Positions 16,637-25,146 of a stretch of 64,000 nt of DNA are shown here, one piece after another. The position numbers and the translations under genes were made by a program. Below the pieces are notes generated by a model. It did not search any database, was not told the origin of the DNA, and worked only from the letters and a program-made list of their open reading frames with translations. Within the stretch, counting starts at the first letter, position 1. Every line of letters starts with the position of its first letter. Source of the DNA: Amycolatopsis lurida (GTDB lineage: Bacteria; Actinomycetota; Actinomycetes; Mycobacteriales; Pseudonocardiaceae). Location of the stretch: the NCBI RefSeq assembly GCF_900105055.1, contig NZ_FNTA01000004.1, positions 5,115,501 to 5,179,500 on the forward strand, read 5' to 3'.

Positions 16637-16963
16637 TCACGTCGTGAACATCTCGAGGCGCACTGTGGTCCCCTCGACGGTGACCTTGCGGTAGACGTGG
16701 CGACCGTCGACGACCCGGTCGTCCTCCAGGTCACCGGGCGCGAAGTTCGACGCTTCGAGCAGCTTGGGCACGTCCTCCGCCGGAAGGGTGAGGATGACGA
16801 CGTATCTCGAGTCGATGCCGCGGTCGTACTGCGTCTCCAGCACCTTGCCGCTCGACGGCATGGAGATCCCGCCGAACCGGAAGGCGTCTTCCGGTGTCGG
16901 GCTTGGCGGGGTCGTCGCACAGCCTGCGAGAAGGAGGGCAAGGACCGCGAGCAGGGTTTTCAC
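16637..16963 (-). CDS. Small lipoprotein
   Basis: 108 residues. MKTLLAVLALLLAGC is a classic lipoprotein signal with lipobox LAGC (Cys15), followed by a Thr/Pro/Ser linker and a compact domain of about 85 residues with charged beta-like segments (KVLETQYDRGIDSRYVVILT). No known family. Predicted to be anchored on the outer face of the membrane. It is upstream of and co-directional with the jet operon, but with its own spacing, so a functional link is uncertain. Confidence 0.75.
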   Translation of the reverse strand: MKTLLAVLALLLAGCATTPPSPTPEDAFRFGGISMPSSGKVLETQYDRGIDSRYVVILTLPAEDVPKLLEASNFAPGDLEDDRVVDGRHVYRKVTVEGTTVRLEMFTT

Positions 16964-17071
16964 CTACCGTGAGACGCACGGTGGACGTAAGCGTTCCGTC
17001 ACACTCGGACGGGGATGACAGGGACGGTGCGACACGTTGTACTGGGTGTCAACGACCGAAGGAGATCCACA

Positions 17072-17566
17072 GTGACGGAAAAGGCTGTTCTCGCGGGCGG
17101 CTGCTTCTGGGGTATGCAGGACCTGTTCCGCCGGCACCCCGGGGTCGTCTCCACCAGGGTCGGCTACACCGGCGGCGACGTGCCGAACGCGACCTACCGC
17201 AACCACGGCTCGCACGCCGAAGGCATCGAGATCGTCTTCGACCCGGCGCAGCTCTCGTACCGGCAGATCCTGGAGTTCTTCTTCCAGATCCACGACCCGA
17301 CGACCCGCAACCGCCAGGGCAACGACATCGGCACGAGCTACCGGTCGGCGATCTTCTACACCGACGACAAGCAGAAGCAGGTCGCCGAGCAGACGATCGC
17401 GGACGTCGACGCCTCCGGCAAGTGGCCGGGCAAGGTCGTCACCGAGGTGACCCAGGCCGGTGACTTCTGGGAAGCCGAACCGGAGCACCAGGACTACCTG
17501 GAGCGCATCCCGAACGGCTACACCTGCCACTACGTGCGGCCGGAATGGCAGCTCGGCGAGCGCTGA
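17072..17566 (+). CDS. msrA: Peptide methionine sulfoxide reductase MsrA
   Basis: 164 residues from the GTG at 17072, chosen because AAGGAGA lies seven bases upstream. The catalytic motif GGCFWG is at residues 9-14, and the family blocks [41 protein letters not shown] and the C-terminal [10 protein letters not shown] are present. MsrA reduces methionine-S-sulfoxide with thioredoxin; the second Cys near the C-terminus is a plausible resolving cysteine. Cytosolic oxidative-stress repair enzyme. The MOSC gene overlaps its 3' end. Confidence 0.95.
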   Translation: MTEKAVLAGGCFWGMQDLFRRHPGVVSTRVGYTGGDVPNATYRNHGSHAEGIEIVFDPAQLSYRQILEFFFQIHDPTTRNRQGNDIGTSYRSAIFYTDDKQKQVAEQTIADVDASGKWPGKVVTEVTQAGDFWEAEPEHQDYLERIPNGYTCHYVRPEWQLGER

Positions 17567-18015
17567 TCGTCGCGCTGCACGTCTCTTCGGTGCATGCGTA
17601 CGAGGGCCGTCCCTCCTCGGGGCCGCGCCCTGATCCGTCCCCGGTCTCGCGCGACCATGTCGAGGTTCGCGCGGGACTGGGGCTGGTGGGGGACCGGTAC
17701 TTCAACCACCCCGCGCATCGTTCCGCCGCGGTCACGCTGTTCTCCGCGTCCGTGCCTGGTGATCCGCTGCTGGCTAGGCGGAACATCGTGCTTTCGGGGT
17801 TCGACGTCGATGCTCTGCCGCGGGGTTCGGTGGTGGCTTTGGACTCGGGCGACGGTCCGGTGCGCTTCGAGGTCCACCGGCCCGCGAATCCCTGCGCTTG
17901 GATGGACGTCGTCTACCCTCGCGGGACTTTCGCCGCTTTGCGGGGCCGCGGCGGGAAGCGGTGCGAGCCACTGGACGACGGCGTCTTACGCGTTGGGCCG
18001 GTAGAGATCTACTAG
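17545..18015 (+). CDS. MOSC-domain protein
   Basis: 156 residues. The recognisable parts are [20 protein letters not shown] and NPCAWMD, the last holding the conserved cysteine of MOSC domains (molybdenum cofactor sulfurase C-terminal type), which are proposed to carry sulfur or bind the cofactor. It starts inside msrA (22-bp overlap), which suggests translational coupling. The exact start is uncertain because the first residues are not conserved-looking. Its 3' end overlaps the convergent TetR gene by 30 bp. Confidence 0.8.
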   Translation: MAARRALIVALHVSSVHAYEGRPSSGPRPDPSPVSRDHVEVRAGLGLVGDRYFNHPAHRSAAVTLFSASVPGDPLLARRNIVLSGFDVDALPRGSVVALDSGDGPVRFEVHRPANPCAWMDVVYPRGTFAALRGRGGKRCEPLDDGVLRVGPVEIY

Positions 18016-18564
18016 GCCCCTTTTGATCTGTTCCGTTGTCATGCTTTGCCGCTGGTAGGCGTACTGCGCCGCCGCCAGTGGCGCGAGCAGCGCGTCGGCC
18101 CTGAAATGCGCGTCCGTTTCCGGCTCGATTTCGCTGATCAACGCGACCAGGTGACTGTGGTGCAGCCGGTACGCGCCGGTCACGAACCGGGCCATCGGCG
18201 TCTCGGTCTCCGCGACCATCAGCAGCTCGCCATGAGTCTCGAGCCTGTCGACGTACCTTTCGAGAAACGCCCCGAGCCTCTCGGCTGCCGGCGCTCCGGG
18301 CCCCAGTGGCGGCGGCCCGCTGATGAACGCCTCCTGGAACTCGCGCTCGTTCTCGTCGAGCAGCGCCTGCGCCAACGCGCCCTTGTCCGGGAACCGGCGA
18401 TACACGGTCCCGATCCCGACGCCCGCCTCCGCCGCGACCTCGTCCAACGCGAGCCCGTCGATCCCTTTGGCCGCAACGAGCTTGGCCGCCGCGCGGACGA
18501 TCTTCTGCCGGTTGCGAGCCGCGTCCGCCCGCTCTATCGGCCCGGAGCCTGCGATGGGAAGCAC
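17986..18564 (-). CDS. TetR-family transcriptional regulator
   Basis: 192 residues. The HTH is clear: KIVRAAAKLVAAKGIDGLAL, DEVAAEAGVGIGTVYRRFPDK. The C-terminal part (ETHGELLMVAETETPMARF and following) is the effector domain seen in TetR proteins that often neighbour oxidoreductase or cupin genes. It is divergent from the cupin gene at 18643, and two copies of a 20-bp palindromic site lie in the shared region, so repression of that gene and of itself is likely. Confidence 0.88.
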   Translation of the reverse strand: MLPIAGSGPIERADAARNRQKIVRAAAKLVAAKGIDGLALDEVAAEAGVGIGTVYRRFPDKGALAQALLDENEREFQEAFISGPPPLGPGAPAAERLGAFLERYVDRLETHGELLMVAETETPMARFVTGAYRLHHSHLVALISEIEPETDAHFRADALLAPLAAAQYAYQRQSMTTEQIKRGLVDLYRPNA

Positions 18565-18586
18565 TCGGTCAGCCTAACCGGTGGAC

Positions 18587-18630
18587 AAGTGGAACTTTCT
18601 CCAGTTAACTAAGTGGAAGAACTTCCACTT
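18587..18630. promoter_or_regulatory. Tandem TetR operator sites
   Basis: A perfect palindrome AAGTGGAAG-AA-CTTCCACTT at 18611-18630, and 24 bp upstream an imperfect copy beginning AAGTGGAA at 18587 (14 of 20 bases match). The perfect copy ends directly at the AAGGAG Shine-Dalgarno of the cupin gene, so binding would block both transcription start and ribosome access. Confidence 0.75.
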
Positions 18631-18642
18631 AAGGAGATGCGG

Positions 18643-19029
18643 ATGCCCGTCGAACACTTCACCAGCGACGACGCTTCGACCTGGTTCCAGCGGCTCGACC
18701 AGCAGATCTTCCTGGCCGACGTCCTCGCGCAAGACAGCGGCGCGGCCATGTCCGTCGGCTTCGCCCGCTACGGGAAGGGCGAGAAGAACCCGTGGAAGAT
18801 GACCTACGACGAGACCCTCGTCATCACTTCGGGCGTCTTCACTGTCGAGGGCCCTTCGGGTTCGGTGACGGCTCGCGCGGGCGAGGTGATCTATCTGCGG
18901 GCGGGGACCGAGCTCATCTACGTGGCCGATGAGGACACGGAACTGGTCTATGTCACCTATCCGCATTGGTTGGCGGCTACGGAATCTTCAGCCGAAGCCC
19001 ATCGCCTCGACGACTTCCACAAGGCCTGA
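18643..19029 (+). CDS. Cupin-domain protein (EutQ-like)
   Basis: 128 residues from the ATG at 18643 (AAGGAG at 18631-18636 gives six-base spacing; the ATG at 18637 is too close). A single cupin fold is visible: GFARYGKGEKNPWKMTYDETLVI, then GEVIYLRAGTELIYVADEDTELVYVTYP. It resembles the EutQ-type cupins. The metal-binding histidine set is weak, so enzymatic activity is uncertain. Probably controlled by the divergent TetR protein. Confidence 0.78.
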   Translation: MPVEHFTSDDASTWFQRLDQQIFLADVLAQDSGAAMSVGFARYGKGEKNPWKMTYDETLVITSGVFTVEGPSGSVTARAGEVIYLRAGTELIYVADEDTELVYVTYPHWLAATESSAEAHRLDDFHKA

Positions 19030-19173
19030 AGTTTCGAAAATCGTGGTATCGGTCGCTGTTTCTTGCGGATTCATATGATTTCGACACCCGCTTGGCGTAC
19101 CTGGAATACCTGATCCGAGCTTGTGACCCATTGCTATCCTGCGGCGTACGTTGATCGCCGGAGGGGGTTCGGA

Positions 19174-19893
19174 ATGAGGAAGAAAACGAAAGCAAGCGGC
19201 CCTCCTCCGTGGACCCAACGCGACGAGGTGCTGCGCTACACCTGCTATCTCGCGGCCATGCTGGCGGGCGGCCACGATCTCAGTCAGACGCCCGAAGTGC
19301 TCGCTCCCTTTCCGGCGGTCAACGCCGATGACGAACGGCTGTGGGCGGTAGGGCAATTCATTCTGTCCGACTTTCGAGCGCTGGGCGACGGGAGCTGGCA
19401 AGTCAATACGCCGATGGTCTTCGGTACTGGAGCGGTGGGGCTGGGTTTGGTCGCCGGCTCGCTGATCGGTGGCGCCGTCGCCAAGTCTCGGGCACGTACG
19501 GCCGCGCAGGCGGCTGCGGTGCCCCGATGGGTGCCGATGACCCGGGGTTCCCTCTATGTCAGCAGTTACGGCTTCTACATGTACACGCCACAGGTGCTCA
19601 GGTGGCACTGGAGCGCTATCACCTCGGCGAGCATCGTGGCCCCGGCGACTTTGCATTTCACGGGGGAGAGCACCCAAGGCCCCATTTCGCGGCTTCTGCA
19701 GTCGGACTATGCGGAGCTGGTGTTCGTCAGCTGGGCGCTCGATCAGCATCGGCAGCATCCGCAACTGGTGACGGGTGGCTGGCTGCCGCAAGGCTGGCTC
19801 CACCACGCCGATTTCCACGGCAGGCAACCTGACGCGGTTCCAGGGCTCCTGCCCGCTTTGCCGTCGGCGGAAACTTCGGTGACTGCCGACTGA
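19174..19893 (+). CDS. Hypothetical protein with one membrane segment
   Basis: 239 residues from the ATG at 19174, which has GGAGGGGG nearby. A Gly/Ala-rich hydrophobic segment (TGAVGLGLVAGSLIGGAVA, about residues 88-106) is flanked by polar domains. The C-terminal part has many aromatics (LYVSSYGFYMYTPQVLRWHW) suggesting a PH-like or sensor fold; no family is recognised. It precedes the WXG-like gene by about 60 bp on the same strand and may belong to that locus. Confidence 0.65.
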   Translation: MRKKTKASGPPPWTQRDEVLRYTCYLAAMLAGGHDLSQTPEVLAPFPAVNADDERLWAVGQFILSDFRALGDGSWQVNTPMVFGTGAVGLGLVAGSLIGGAVAKSRARTAAQAAAVPRWVPMTRGSLYVSSYGFYMYTPQVLRWHWSAITSASIVAPATLHFTGESTQGPISRLLQSDYAELVFVSWALDQHRQHPQLVTGGWLPQGWLHHADFHGRQPDAVPGLLPALPSAETSVTAD

Positions 19894-19952
19894 ATCGAAC
19901 CCTTGAACCTCTCAAACAGGACAAGTAGCCTCAAATCGAGGGGGAGGGGTAA

Positions 19953-20249
19953 ATGACGGGGTTCGAAGCTGATCCAAAAGCCCTGCGCGACGCGGCCGAT
20001 CAGGCCAAACGAGCCGCGGGAATCGTTCGCGAGCTGGATCTGGAACGCGTGGCGGCGCTTTCCGGCGCATTGACCGGAAGCGAGTCGGCGAAGACCGCCG
20101 CCGAGCTCGGTCCACATTGGGAGAACTCGATCGGTGTCTGGGCGAAGGGGGTGGATTCCTACGCGGCATCGCTGACCACCGCCGCGACCGCGTACCGGGT
20201 TCGGGACGACGCCGGTGAACAGGAATTCGACGGGACAGGTGGTCGATGA
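19953..20249 (+). CDS. WXG100/EspC-like small ESX-type protein
   Basis: 98 residues with GAGGGGGAGGGG just upstream. Helical composition, with HWENSIGVWAKGVDSYAASL in the second half, fits the helix-turn-helix small proteins exported by type VII systems. An exact WXG is not present (W-E-N and W-A-K instead), so it is grouped by size, composition and context. It overlaps the next gene by 4 bp (ATGA), as WXG-like partners often do with their large effector. Confidence 0.65.
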   Translation: MTGFEADPKALRDAADQAKRAAGIVRELDLERVAALSGALTGSESAKTAAELGPHWENSIGVWAKGVDSYAASLTTAATAYRVRDDAGEQEFDGTGGR

Positions 20250-21426
20250 TGGTCACGTGGGCCGATGTCAGCCAATGGAAGGCTGATGGGGTAGGACAGA
20301 TCGGTGACCACTTGGCCGCGCAGAACCGCCAGGTGCTCGGGTTGCAGGACGAGATCGACGGTGCCAAGCCCGTCGGTTGGGCCGGGGAAGCAGCGGACGC
20401 GGCGGCCGAGAACCTTCGCGCCCGATGCCAGGAACTCGAGGATCTGGCGGCGCGCTTGTCCGCGGCCGTGAAGATCATCGACGACACGGAGCAGGCTGTG
20501 CGCGATCTGGTGCGCAGCGTCGAGACGACCGAGGACTTCGCCGCCAAGAACGGTTTCCGGATCGACAACGGCAAGGTCGTCGAGACCGAGGAAGCCACCG
20601 GGTTTCTCTCCAGCGTGCTCCTGCAAGTCGAGGTGGAAGCCATCCTGGCCCGCGCCGGCCAGATCGACACCGAACTGAACTCCGTGCTCAAGCGCATCAT
20701 GGCAGGCGAGATCGGTGACGCCGGCGCGACAACCTTGGCTGCGGCCGCCGCGGCAGGCGAAGACCGCATCGCCGACGAACAACGGCATCGAGATCTCCTG
20801 GCGAAATACCAGGTCAAGACAGACGGCACGACTGTGTGGCCGAGCGGCTTGACCGGCTGGCTCGCGGAACGGGCGGGTTTCTCGAAGGAGAAGATCACCC
20901 AGTCCGAAGCCAAGTTGCTCGACGACCTGCAAATGCGCAAGGGCTTGCTCGGGCTCAAGGAATTCGCTGACATCCGGCAGGACGCCCTGCACGTCGCCGA
21001 AGGCAAGTTCGAGGGCAAAGGCCTGACCGACGGCCACGCCGACGCGTTCCGTCACCTTATTGGAACGCGATGATGACGCAGCGGTACGGAGAAGAATGGG
21101 CCCGCGACTTCGCCACCGCGCACGAGCGGAACCCGAGCAGCCACCATGTCCCGGTGGCCATGGACCTGCACAACAACGAAGTCGGCCGCGCGATCGCCCG
21201 GGCCAACCCGGACGCCAGTCCCGAGCAGATGGCGACCCTGATCGAACAAGCCGTCAAGGACGGCAAAATGGTGGTCCTCGACAAGAACGACACACTGGTA
21301 TCGTCCAACGAATCGCCTCCAGGCGAGACCCGCGAAACCAAGAACAAGCCTTGGCCCACGGACAATCCGGGGCGCAACGACGACCACGACCCCGGCGACC
21401 CGTCGGCGTATCCGGACCAATACTGA
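20246..21426 (+). pseudogene. Type VII-type effector with DUF6973-like C-terminus, split by a one-base frameshift
   Basis: Two frames make one protein of about 393 residues. The first (20246-21073, 275 aa) has a helical LXG/WXG-like N-terminus (VTWADVSQWKADGVGQIG, then long amphipathic helices) and ends DGHADAFRHLIGTR. The second (through 21426) resumes WNAMMTQRYGEEWARDFATAHERNP and AMDLHNNEVGRAIA. In intact relatives as I know them, DAFRH is followed by a two-residue segment and then WNA. One base is missing around 21059-21061: W (21061) sits one frame off from HL. The acidic Pro-rich end looks like a normal C-terminus. It may be a true pseudogene, a sequencing error or recoded. The second half alone could start at ATG 21070. 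Confidence 0.75.
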
Positions 21427-21428
21427 CC

Positions 21429-21875
21429 ATGCGCTTGATAGTGACTCTGCTCGCCCTGCTCGCCTTCATGGCGGGCTGTGGCCCGAGCACCCCAGGAGTG
21501 ACAGTGGAATTCGACGAAGGTCTCGAAAAGGCGATCGGCGATCTCGCCAGGACAGACGGCTCGCGACCGCTCAAGGAGCTGGCACCCGGCGACTGGACGT
21601 CGGTGCACATACTCACCGGCCCCGCTTCAGGCGCGCGAATCGAACGCGAGCTCGGCAGGCCCGTCACCGTCGAGGGCGATGGCACGCACAGCGGGGACTA
21701 CGTTCAGGACGGCAATCTGCTGGTGTTCGACCGGGACGGTGCCACCACTCGGATGGTCAGCCTCGGCACTCTCGCCGCTCTCGGTGAGGGGAAGTATCGG
21801 GCCGATGTCGTGCTGCGGGCGCAGGGTGGGGCGATCACGATGACGGACCCGGACGGGCGTCCCGCAGGCGGCTGA
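21429..21875 (+). CDS. Lipoprotein, possible partner of the preceding effector
   Basis: 148 residues from the ATG at 21429, two bases after the preceding stop. MRLIVTLLALLAFMAGC is a lipoprotein signal with Cys17. The rest is a small soluble domain with no family match. Its place directly behind an effector-like gene suggests an immunity or accessory role, but that is only positional inference. Confidence 0.65.
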   Translation: MRLIVTLLALLAFMAGCGPSTPGVTVEFDEGLEKAIGDLARTDGSRPLKELAPGDWTSVHILTGPASGARIERELGRPVTVEGDGTHSGDYVQDGNLLVFDRDGATTRMVSLGTLAALGEGKYRADVVLRAQGGAITMTDPDGRPAGG

Positions 21876-22586
21876 TCAGAGCGCGTCAGGGTTCGGAAGC
21901 CAAACCGCGACTTCGGTCAGCACATCGAGATCAGTGTTGTCGAGGTGGCCGTTCATAATCTCCGCTTCCGCCACAGTCACCACACGGCCGTCTCGACAGG
22001 AGTCGAAGTGGTGTCCGGTGAAGCGGACGTCGGCCAGATTCAGCGCCGTGGGGGCCAGCGGTTTTATGTCGCCGTTTCCATGTACCCTTTCCACTCGCTC
22101 GAAGGCCGTTGCGTCGGCTCGGTCGTGAAAAGAGACCCAGACGACCGAGATCGCCGCGGTGTTGCCGCGGTCATCGCCGACCAGCAGCAGAGATCGGGTG
22201 AGCGACTCACATGGTGTGCGCAGGAGGAATTCCCGGACCTTGTCAGTGGACGCAGCAAGGCATTTGACATCGCTCTTCAGGGTTTTCTTGATTGATCGCA
22301 AGCCAAGACGATTCCATGCCTCGTCCGCTCTCCCTTTCTTGGCGGACTTCTTGCCTGCATTCTTGCGAGTGTTCAGATCGCGTGAGAAGGCACTGTCGAC
22401 CGCGGTGCCGCTTCCGGTTGCTCCGCCGCCGATGCTGATCGCTCCGGTGGTGCCCCCCGCGACAACGAGAACGAATGCGGTCGCCGCGACAAGCGTTCCC
22501 GTGCCCTTGCCTTTTCCCGGATCCGAACCGCCGCCCGCCCCGCCGATTCGTCGGCCCACTATTCCACCCTCCGCGACCATGGTCAC
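21876..22586 (-). CDS. Hypothetical membrane-anchored protein
   Basis: 236 residues (ATG at 22586, or 22580). A Gly-rich cytosolic start, a single transmembrane segment (LVAATAFVLVVAGGTTGAIS, about residues 32-51), then an exported domain with cysteines in VKCLAAS, RTPCESLTR and DSCRDG. No family recognised. It is tail to tail with the lipoprotein gene (stops at 21875 and 21876) and starts about 70 bp from the tRNA gene. Confidence 0.65.
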   Translation of the reverse strand: MTMVAEGGIVGRRIGGAGGGSDPGKGKGTGTLVAATAFVLVVAGGTTGAISIGGGATGSGTAVDSAFSRDLNTRKNAGKKSAKKGRADEAWNRLGLRSIKKTLKSDVKCLAASTDKVREFLLRTPCESLTRSLLLVGDDRGNTAAISVVWVSFHDRADATAFERVERVHGNGDIKPLAPTALNLADVRFTGHHFDSCRDGRVVTVAEAEIMNGHLDNTDLDVLTEVAVWLPNPDAL

Positions 22587-22656
22587 GTTCCCGAAGAGAG
22601 GCTATGTAAGAGGAAGCCGTCTGGCTGCCGCCGATCGGGCAATCAGTTCAGCGATG

Positions 22657-22729
22657 TGCCCCCGGCAGGATTCGAACCTGCGACACCCGCTTTAGGAGAG
22701 CGGTGCTCTATCCCCTGAGCTACGAGGGC
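22657..22729 (-). tRNA. tRNA-Arg, anticodon CCT
   Basis: Read on the minus strand: acceptor GCCCTCG pairs with CGGGGGC (one G-T wobble), the D-arm contains AGCTCAGGGGATAGAGC, the anticodon stem CCGCT/AGCGG holds loop CTCCTAA with anticodon CCT, and the T-arm is GCAGG-TTCGAAT-CCTGC. 73 bases without encoded CCA; discriminator A. It reads AGG codons. No integrated element is attached to it in this window. Confidence 0.95.
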
Positions 22730-23100
22730 ATGTACTGCCACGCGCAGCCTACCGGGTGGCCGGAGCCGCCCGAGCGCGAGGTCGCAAGTCACACCCGGGC
22801 GGAGCAGCGGCCGGCTCGGTGAAACCCCCGAATGCCCCGAACGGCGGTTGCCCAAGAGCCCGCAAGCGGGCATGTGGCCGAACCGCGACACTGGCCGCTC
22901 AGTGACACTCGACCTGCGGATCCATCCAGGAGCAGCGACACTCAAGCCCGGCAAACCAGGGTCTGAATCGAGCGCTAGATCGACACAGATGACCCGCGCG
23001 GGTCACTCGTCCGTGTCTGGTTTCGAAACCCTGAACAACAGTAGGTAATCTTCGTTAACGGGACGCGAGACGCCGCTCCCCCGGCTGCCGGAGGGCTTCG
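22730..23100. other. Intergenic region without a recognisable gene
   Basis: About 370 bp between the tRNA and the response regulator. Frames here are short and lack Shine-Dalgarno sites. It should hold the tRNA promoter (minus strand) and the promoter of the response regulator; GGAGGG lies just before the TTG start at 23101. No clear repeats or RNA element seen. Confidence 0.5.
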
Positions 23101-23754
23101 TTGATCAAGCTCATGTTCGCCGACGACGAGGAACTGGTCCGTTCGGGCCTGCGTGCCATGATGTCGGGCGCTGCCGATATCGAGATCGTGGGCGAGGCGA
23201 GCGACGGGAGATCAGCGGTCGAGGTCGCCCGGCGGTACCACCCCGACGTCGCGTTGCTCGACATCAAGATGCGGGCGCCTGACGACGGCATTCGCGCGCT
23301 GCGGGCCATCCTCGCGCTGCCGGATCCGCCGACCGTGGCCATGTTGACCACGTTCGACATCGACGACTACGTCAGTCTCGCGCTCAGGCTCGGGGCCAAC
23401 GGCTTCCTCCTGAAGGACATCGACCCGGCGGCGCTGCTCAGGGCCGTGCGCGATCTCGCCCGCGGCGGCGCGGTGCTCGACCCTGGTGTCGCGGCGCGCA
23501 TGGTGCAGTCGCATCGGGACGAGCAGCGGGCCGCGCAGCCGGCGCGCAAGCTGCTCGCGTCGCTGTCCGACCGGGAGCGTGAGGTCGTCGGGCTGATCGG
23601 GCAGGGGCTGTCCAACGCGGAGATCGGCGGGCGCCTTCACCTGTCCGAGGCCACGGTCAAGGGTTACGTCTCGGCCGTCCTGTCCAAGATCGGCGCGGCG
23701 AACCGGGTGCAGGCCGCGCTGCTGGCCTACCGCGGTGGCCTGCTCGACCAGTAA
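23101..23754 (+). CDS. Orphan NarL/LuxR-type response regulator
   Basis: 217 residues from a TTG start at 23101 with GGAGGG upstream. The receiver domain (1-120) has the acidic cluster ADDEE, phospho-acceptor Asp54 in LLDIKM, and the conserved Thr and Lys (MLTTFD, LLKDID). The C-terminal LuxR HTH is SDREREVVGLIGQGLSNAEIGGRLHLSEATVKGYVS. No histidine kinase gene is adjacent; the next gene, overlapping by one base, encodes a membrane channel-like protein. The partner kinase must lie elsewhere. Confidence 0.88.
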   Translation: MIKLMFADDEELVRSGLRAMMSGAADIEIVGEASDGRSAVEVARRYHPDVALLDIKMRAPDDGIRALRAILALPDPPTVAMLTTFDIDDYVSLALRLGANGFLLKDIDPAALLRAVRDLARGGAVLDPGVAARMVQSHRDEQRAAQPARKLLASLSDREREVVGLIGQGLSNAEIGGRLHLSEATVKGYVSAVLSKIGAANRVQAALLAYRGGLLDQ

Positions 23755-24368
23755 TGATCCTCACCGCGCTCGAGTTCCTCGGCTTGATCGCGTTCGCGGC
23801 TTCGGGGGCGCTCGCGGCGGTGCGGTCCAGGTTGGACGTCTTCGGGGTGGTCGTCGTCGGATTGACGACCGCGCTCGGTGGCGGGGTCATCCGTGACGTC
23901 CTGCTCGGGATCACGCCGCCCACGACGCTGCGGACCTGGCCGTATCTCGCGGTGTGCGGCGGCACGGCGCTGGTCGTGTTCGTCTTCCATCCGCAGATCG
24001 CGAAGCTGCGGCGTGCCGTCCTGCTGGCCGACGCGCTCGGGCTCGGGGTGTTCGCGACGGCGGGGACCACCATCGCGTTGAACGCGGGCGCCACTCCCTA
24101 CGCGGCGTGCCTGATCGGCATGACGACGGGTATCGGTGGCGGCGCTGTGCGTGACCTTCTGCTGCGGGAAATCCCGCTCGTGCTGCGGAAGGAGATCTAC
24201 GCGGTCGCGGCGCTCGCGGGGGCCGTGCTCGTCGTGATCGGTCACGCTCTGCGACTGCCGCCGGGGGCGGTGACGCTGGTAGCAGCCGCCGCCGTGGTGG
24301 GGGTCCGGATGCTCGCTTTGTGGCGGAGATGGAACGCACCTGTTGCGAAAGGACCCGAGACCGGCTGA
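23754..24368 (+). CDS. TRIC-family (UPF0126) membrane protein, putative cation channel
   Basis: 204 residues with about seven hydrophobic helices and the internal duplication diagnostic for this family: GLTTALGGGVIRDVLLG near residue 36 and GMTTGIGGGAVRDLLL near 122. Bacterial TRIC homologues form trimeric monovalent-cation channels. The ATG overlaps the preceding response-regulator stop (TAATG), so the two are probably co-translated; whether the regulator controls it is unknown. Confidence 0.9.
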   Translation: MILTALEFLGLIAFAASGALAAVRSRLDVFGVVVVGLTTALGGGVIRDVLLGITPPTTLRTWPYLAVCGGTALVVFVFHPQIAKLRRAVLLADALGLGVFATAGTTIALNAGATPYAACLIGMTTGIGGGAVRDLLLREIPLVLRKEIYAVAALAGAVLVVIGHALRLPPGAVTLVAAAAVVGVRMLALWRRWNAPVAKGPETG

Positions 24369-24413
24369 AACGTCTTCCGGATCGCCGGATTTCCTTTGTT
24401 GGTTCTGTGTGTG

Positions 24414-24432
24414 TTCTTAGGCGAGTCTCAGC
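24414..24432 (+). promoter_or_regulatory. Candidate MprA box upstream of mprA
   Basis: Two 8-bp direct repeats, TTCTTAGG (24414-24421) and GTCTCAGC (24425-24432), 11 bp apart (one helical turn), 22 bp before the mprA start. A closely similar tandem repeat lies before the pepD-like gene. MprA in mycobacteria is known to bind loosely conserved tandem 8-bp direct repeats and to autoregulate. Confidence 0.55.
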
Positions 24433-24453
24433 ACTCTGCGTAAGACTGTCGCC

Positions 24454-25146
24454 ATGCGCATCCTCGTAGTGGACGACGACAGGGCCGTCCGTGAATCACT
24501 CAGGCGATCCCTTGAGTTCAACGGCTACCAGGTGGAGCTGGCCGGGGACGGCGCGCAGGCCCTTGAAGCGATCATCGCCAACAGACCCGACGCGATGGTG
24601 CTGGACGTGATGATGCCGCGGCTCGACGGCCTGGAAGTCGCCCGGCGGCTGCGAAGCACCGGAGACGACCTGCCGATTCTCGTCCTCACCGCGCGGGACA
24701 CCGTCTCCGACCGGGTGTCCGGCCTCGACGCCGGCGCCGACGACTACTTGCCGAAGCCCTTCGCGCTCGAAGAGCTTCTCGCGCGCCTTCGCGCGCTTCT
24801 GCGCCGGGCGGTCCCGGATCCGCAGGCCGCACAGAACGCCGAGGTCCTCTCGTTCGCGGACCTCACCTTGGACCCGGGGACGCGCGAGGTGCGCCGGGCT
24901 GGGCGGGAGATCAGTCTCACGAGGACCGAATTCGCCCTGCTGGAGCTGTTCCTCTCCTACCCGAAGCACGTTCTGACCCGCAGCCGGATCCTGGAGGAAG
25001 TGTGGGGATACGACTTCCCGACGTCGGGCAACGCGCTGGAGGTCTACGTCGGTTACTTGCGCCGAAAGACCGAGGCTGGGAACGAACCGAGGCTGATCCA
25101 CACGGTGCGGGGAGTGGGCTACGTGCTGAGGGAAACCCCGCCGTGA
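24454..25146 (+). CDS. mprA: MprA-like OmpR-family response regulator
   Basis: 230 residues. Receiver domain with DDD at 7-9 and phospho-acceptor Asp51 in VLDVMMP; winged-helix DNA-binding domain about 130-228 ([41 protein letters not shown]). Close in pattern to mycobacterial MprA, the regulator of the envelope-stress response. mprB follows with a 4-bp overlap, and the conserved neighbour pepD lies about 3 kb downstream, which supports the name. Probably autoregulated through the direct repeats at 24414-24432. Confidence 0.88.
   Translation: MRILVVDDDRAVRESLRRSLEFNGYQVELAGDGAQALEAIIANRPDAMVLDVMMPRLDGLEVARRLRSTGDDLPILVLTARDTVSDRVSGLDAGADDYLPKPFALEELLARLRALLRRAVPDPQAAQNAEVLSFADLTLDPGTREVRRAGREISLTRTEFALLELFLSYPKHVLTRSRILEEVWGYDFPTSGNALEVYVGYLRRKTEAGNEPRLIHTVRGVGYVLRETPP

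Noticed and set aside
22657-22729. tRNA-Arg considered as the attachment site of the mobile element
   Set aside because: The element lies 20 kb away, and no duplicated tRNA 3' end is seen; the 90-bp repeats at its ends do not resemble a tRNA.
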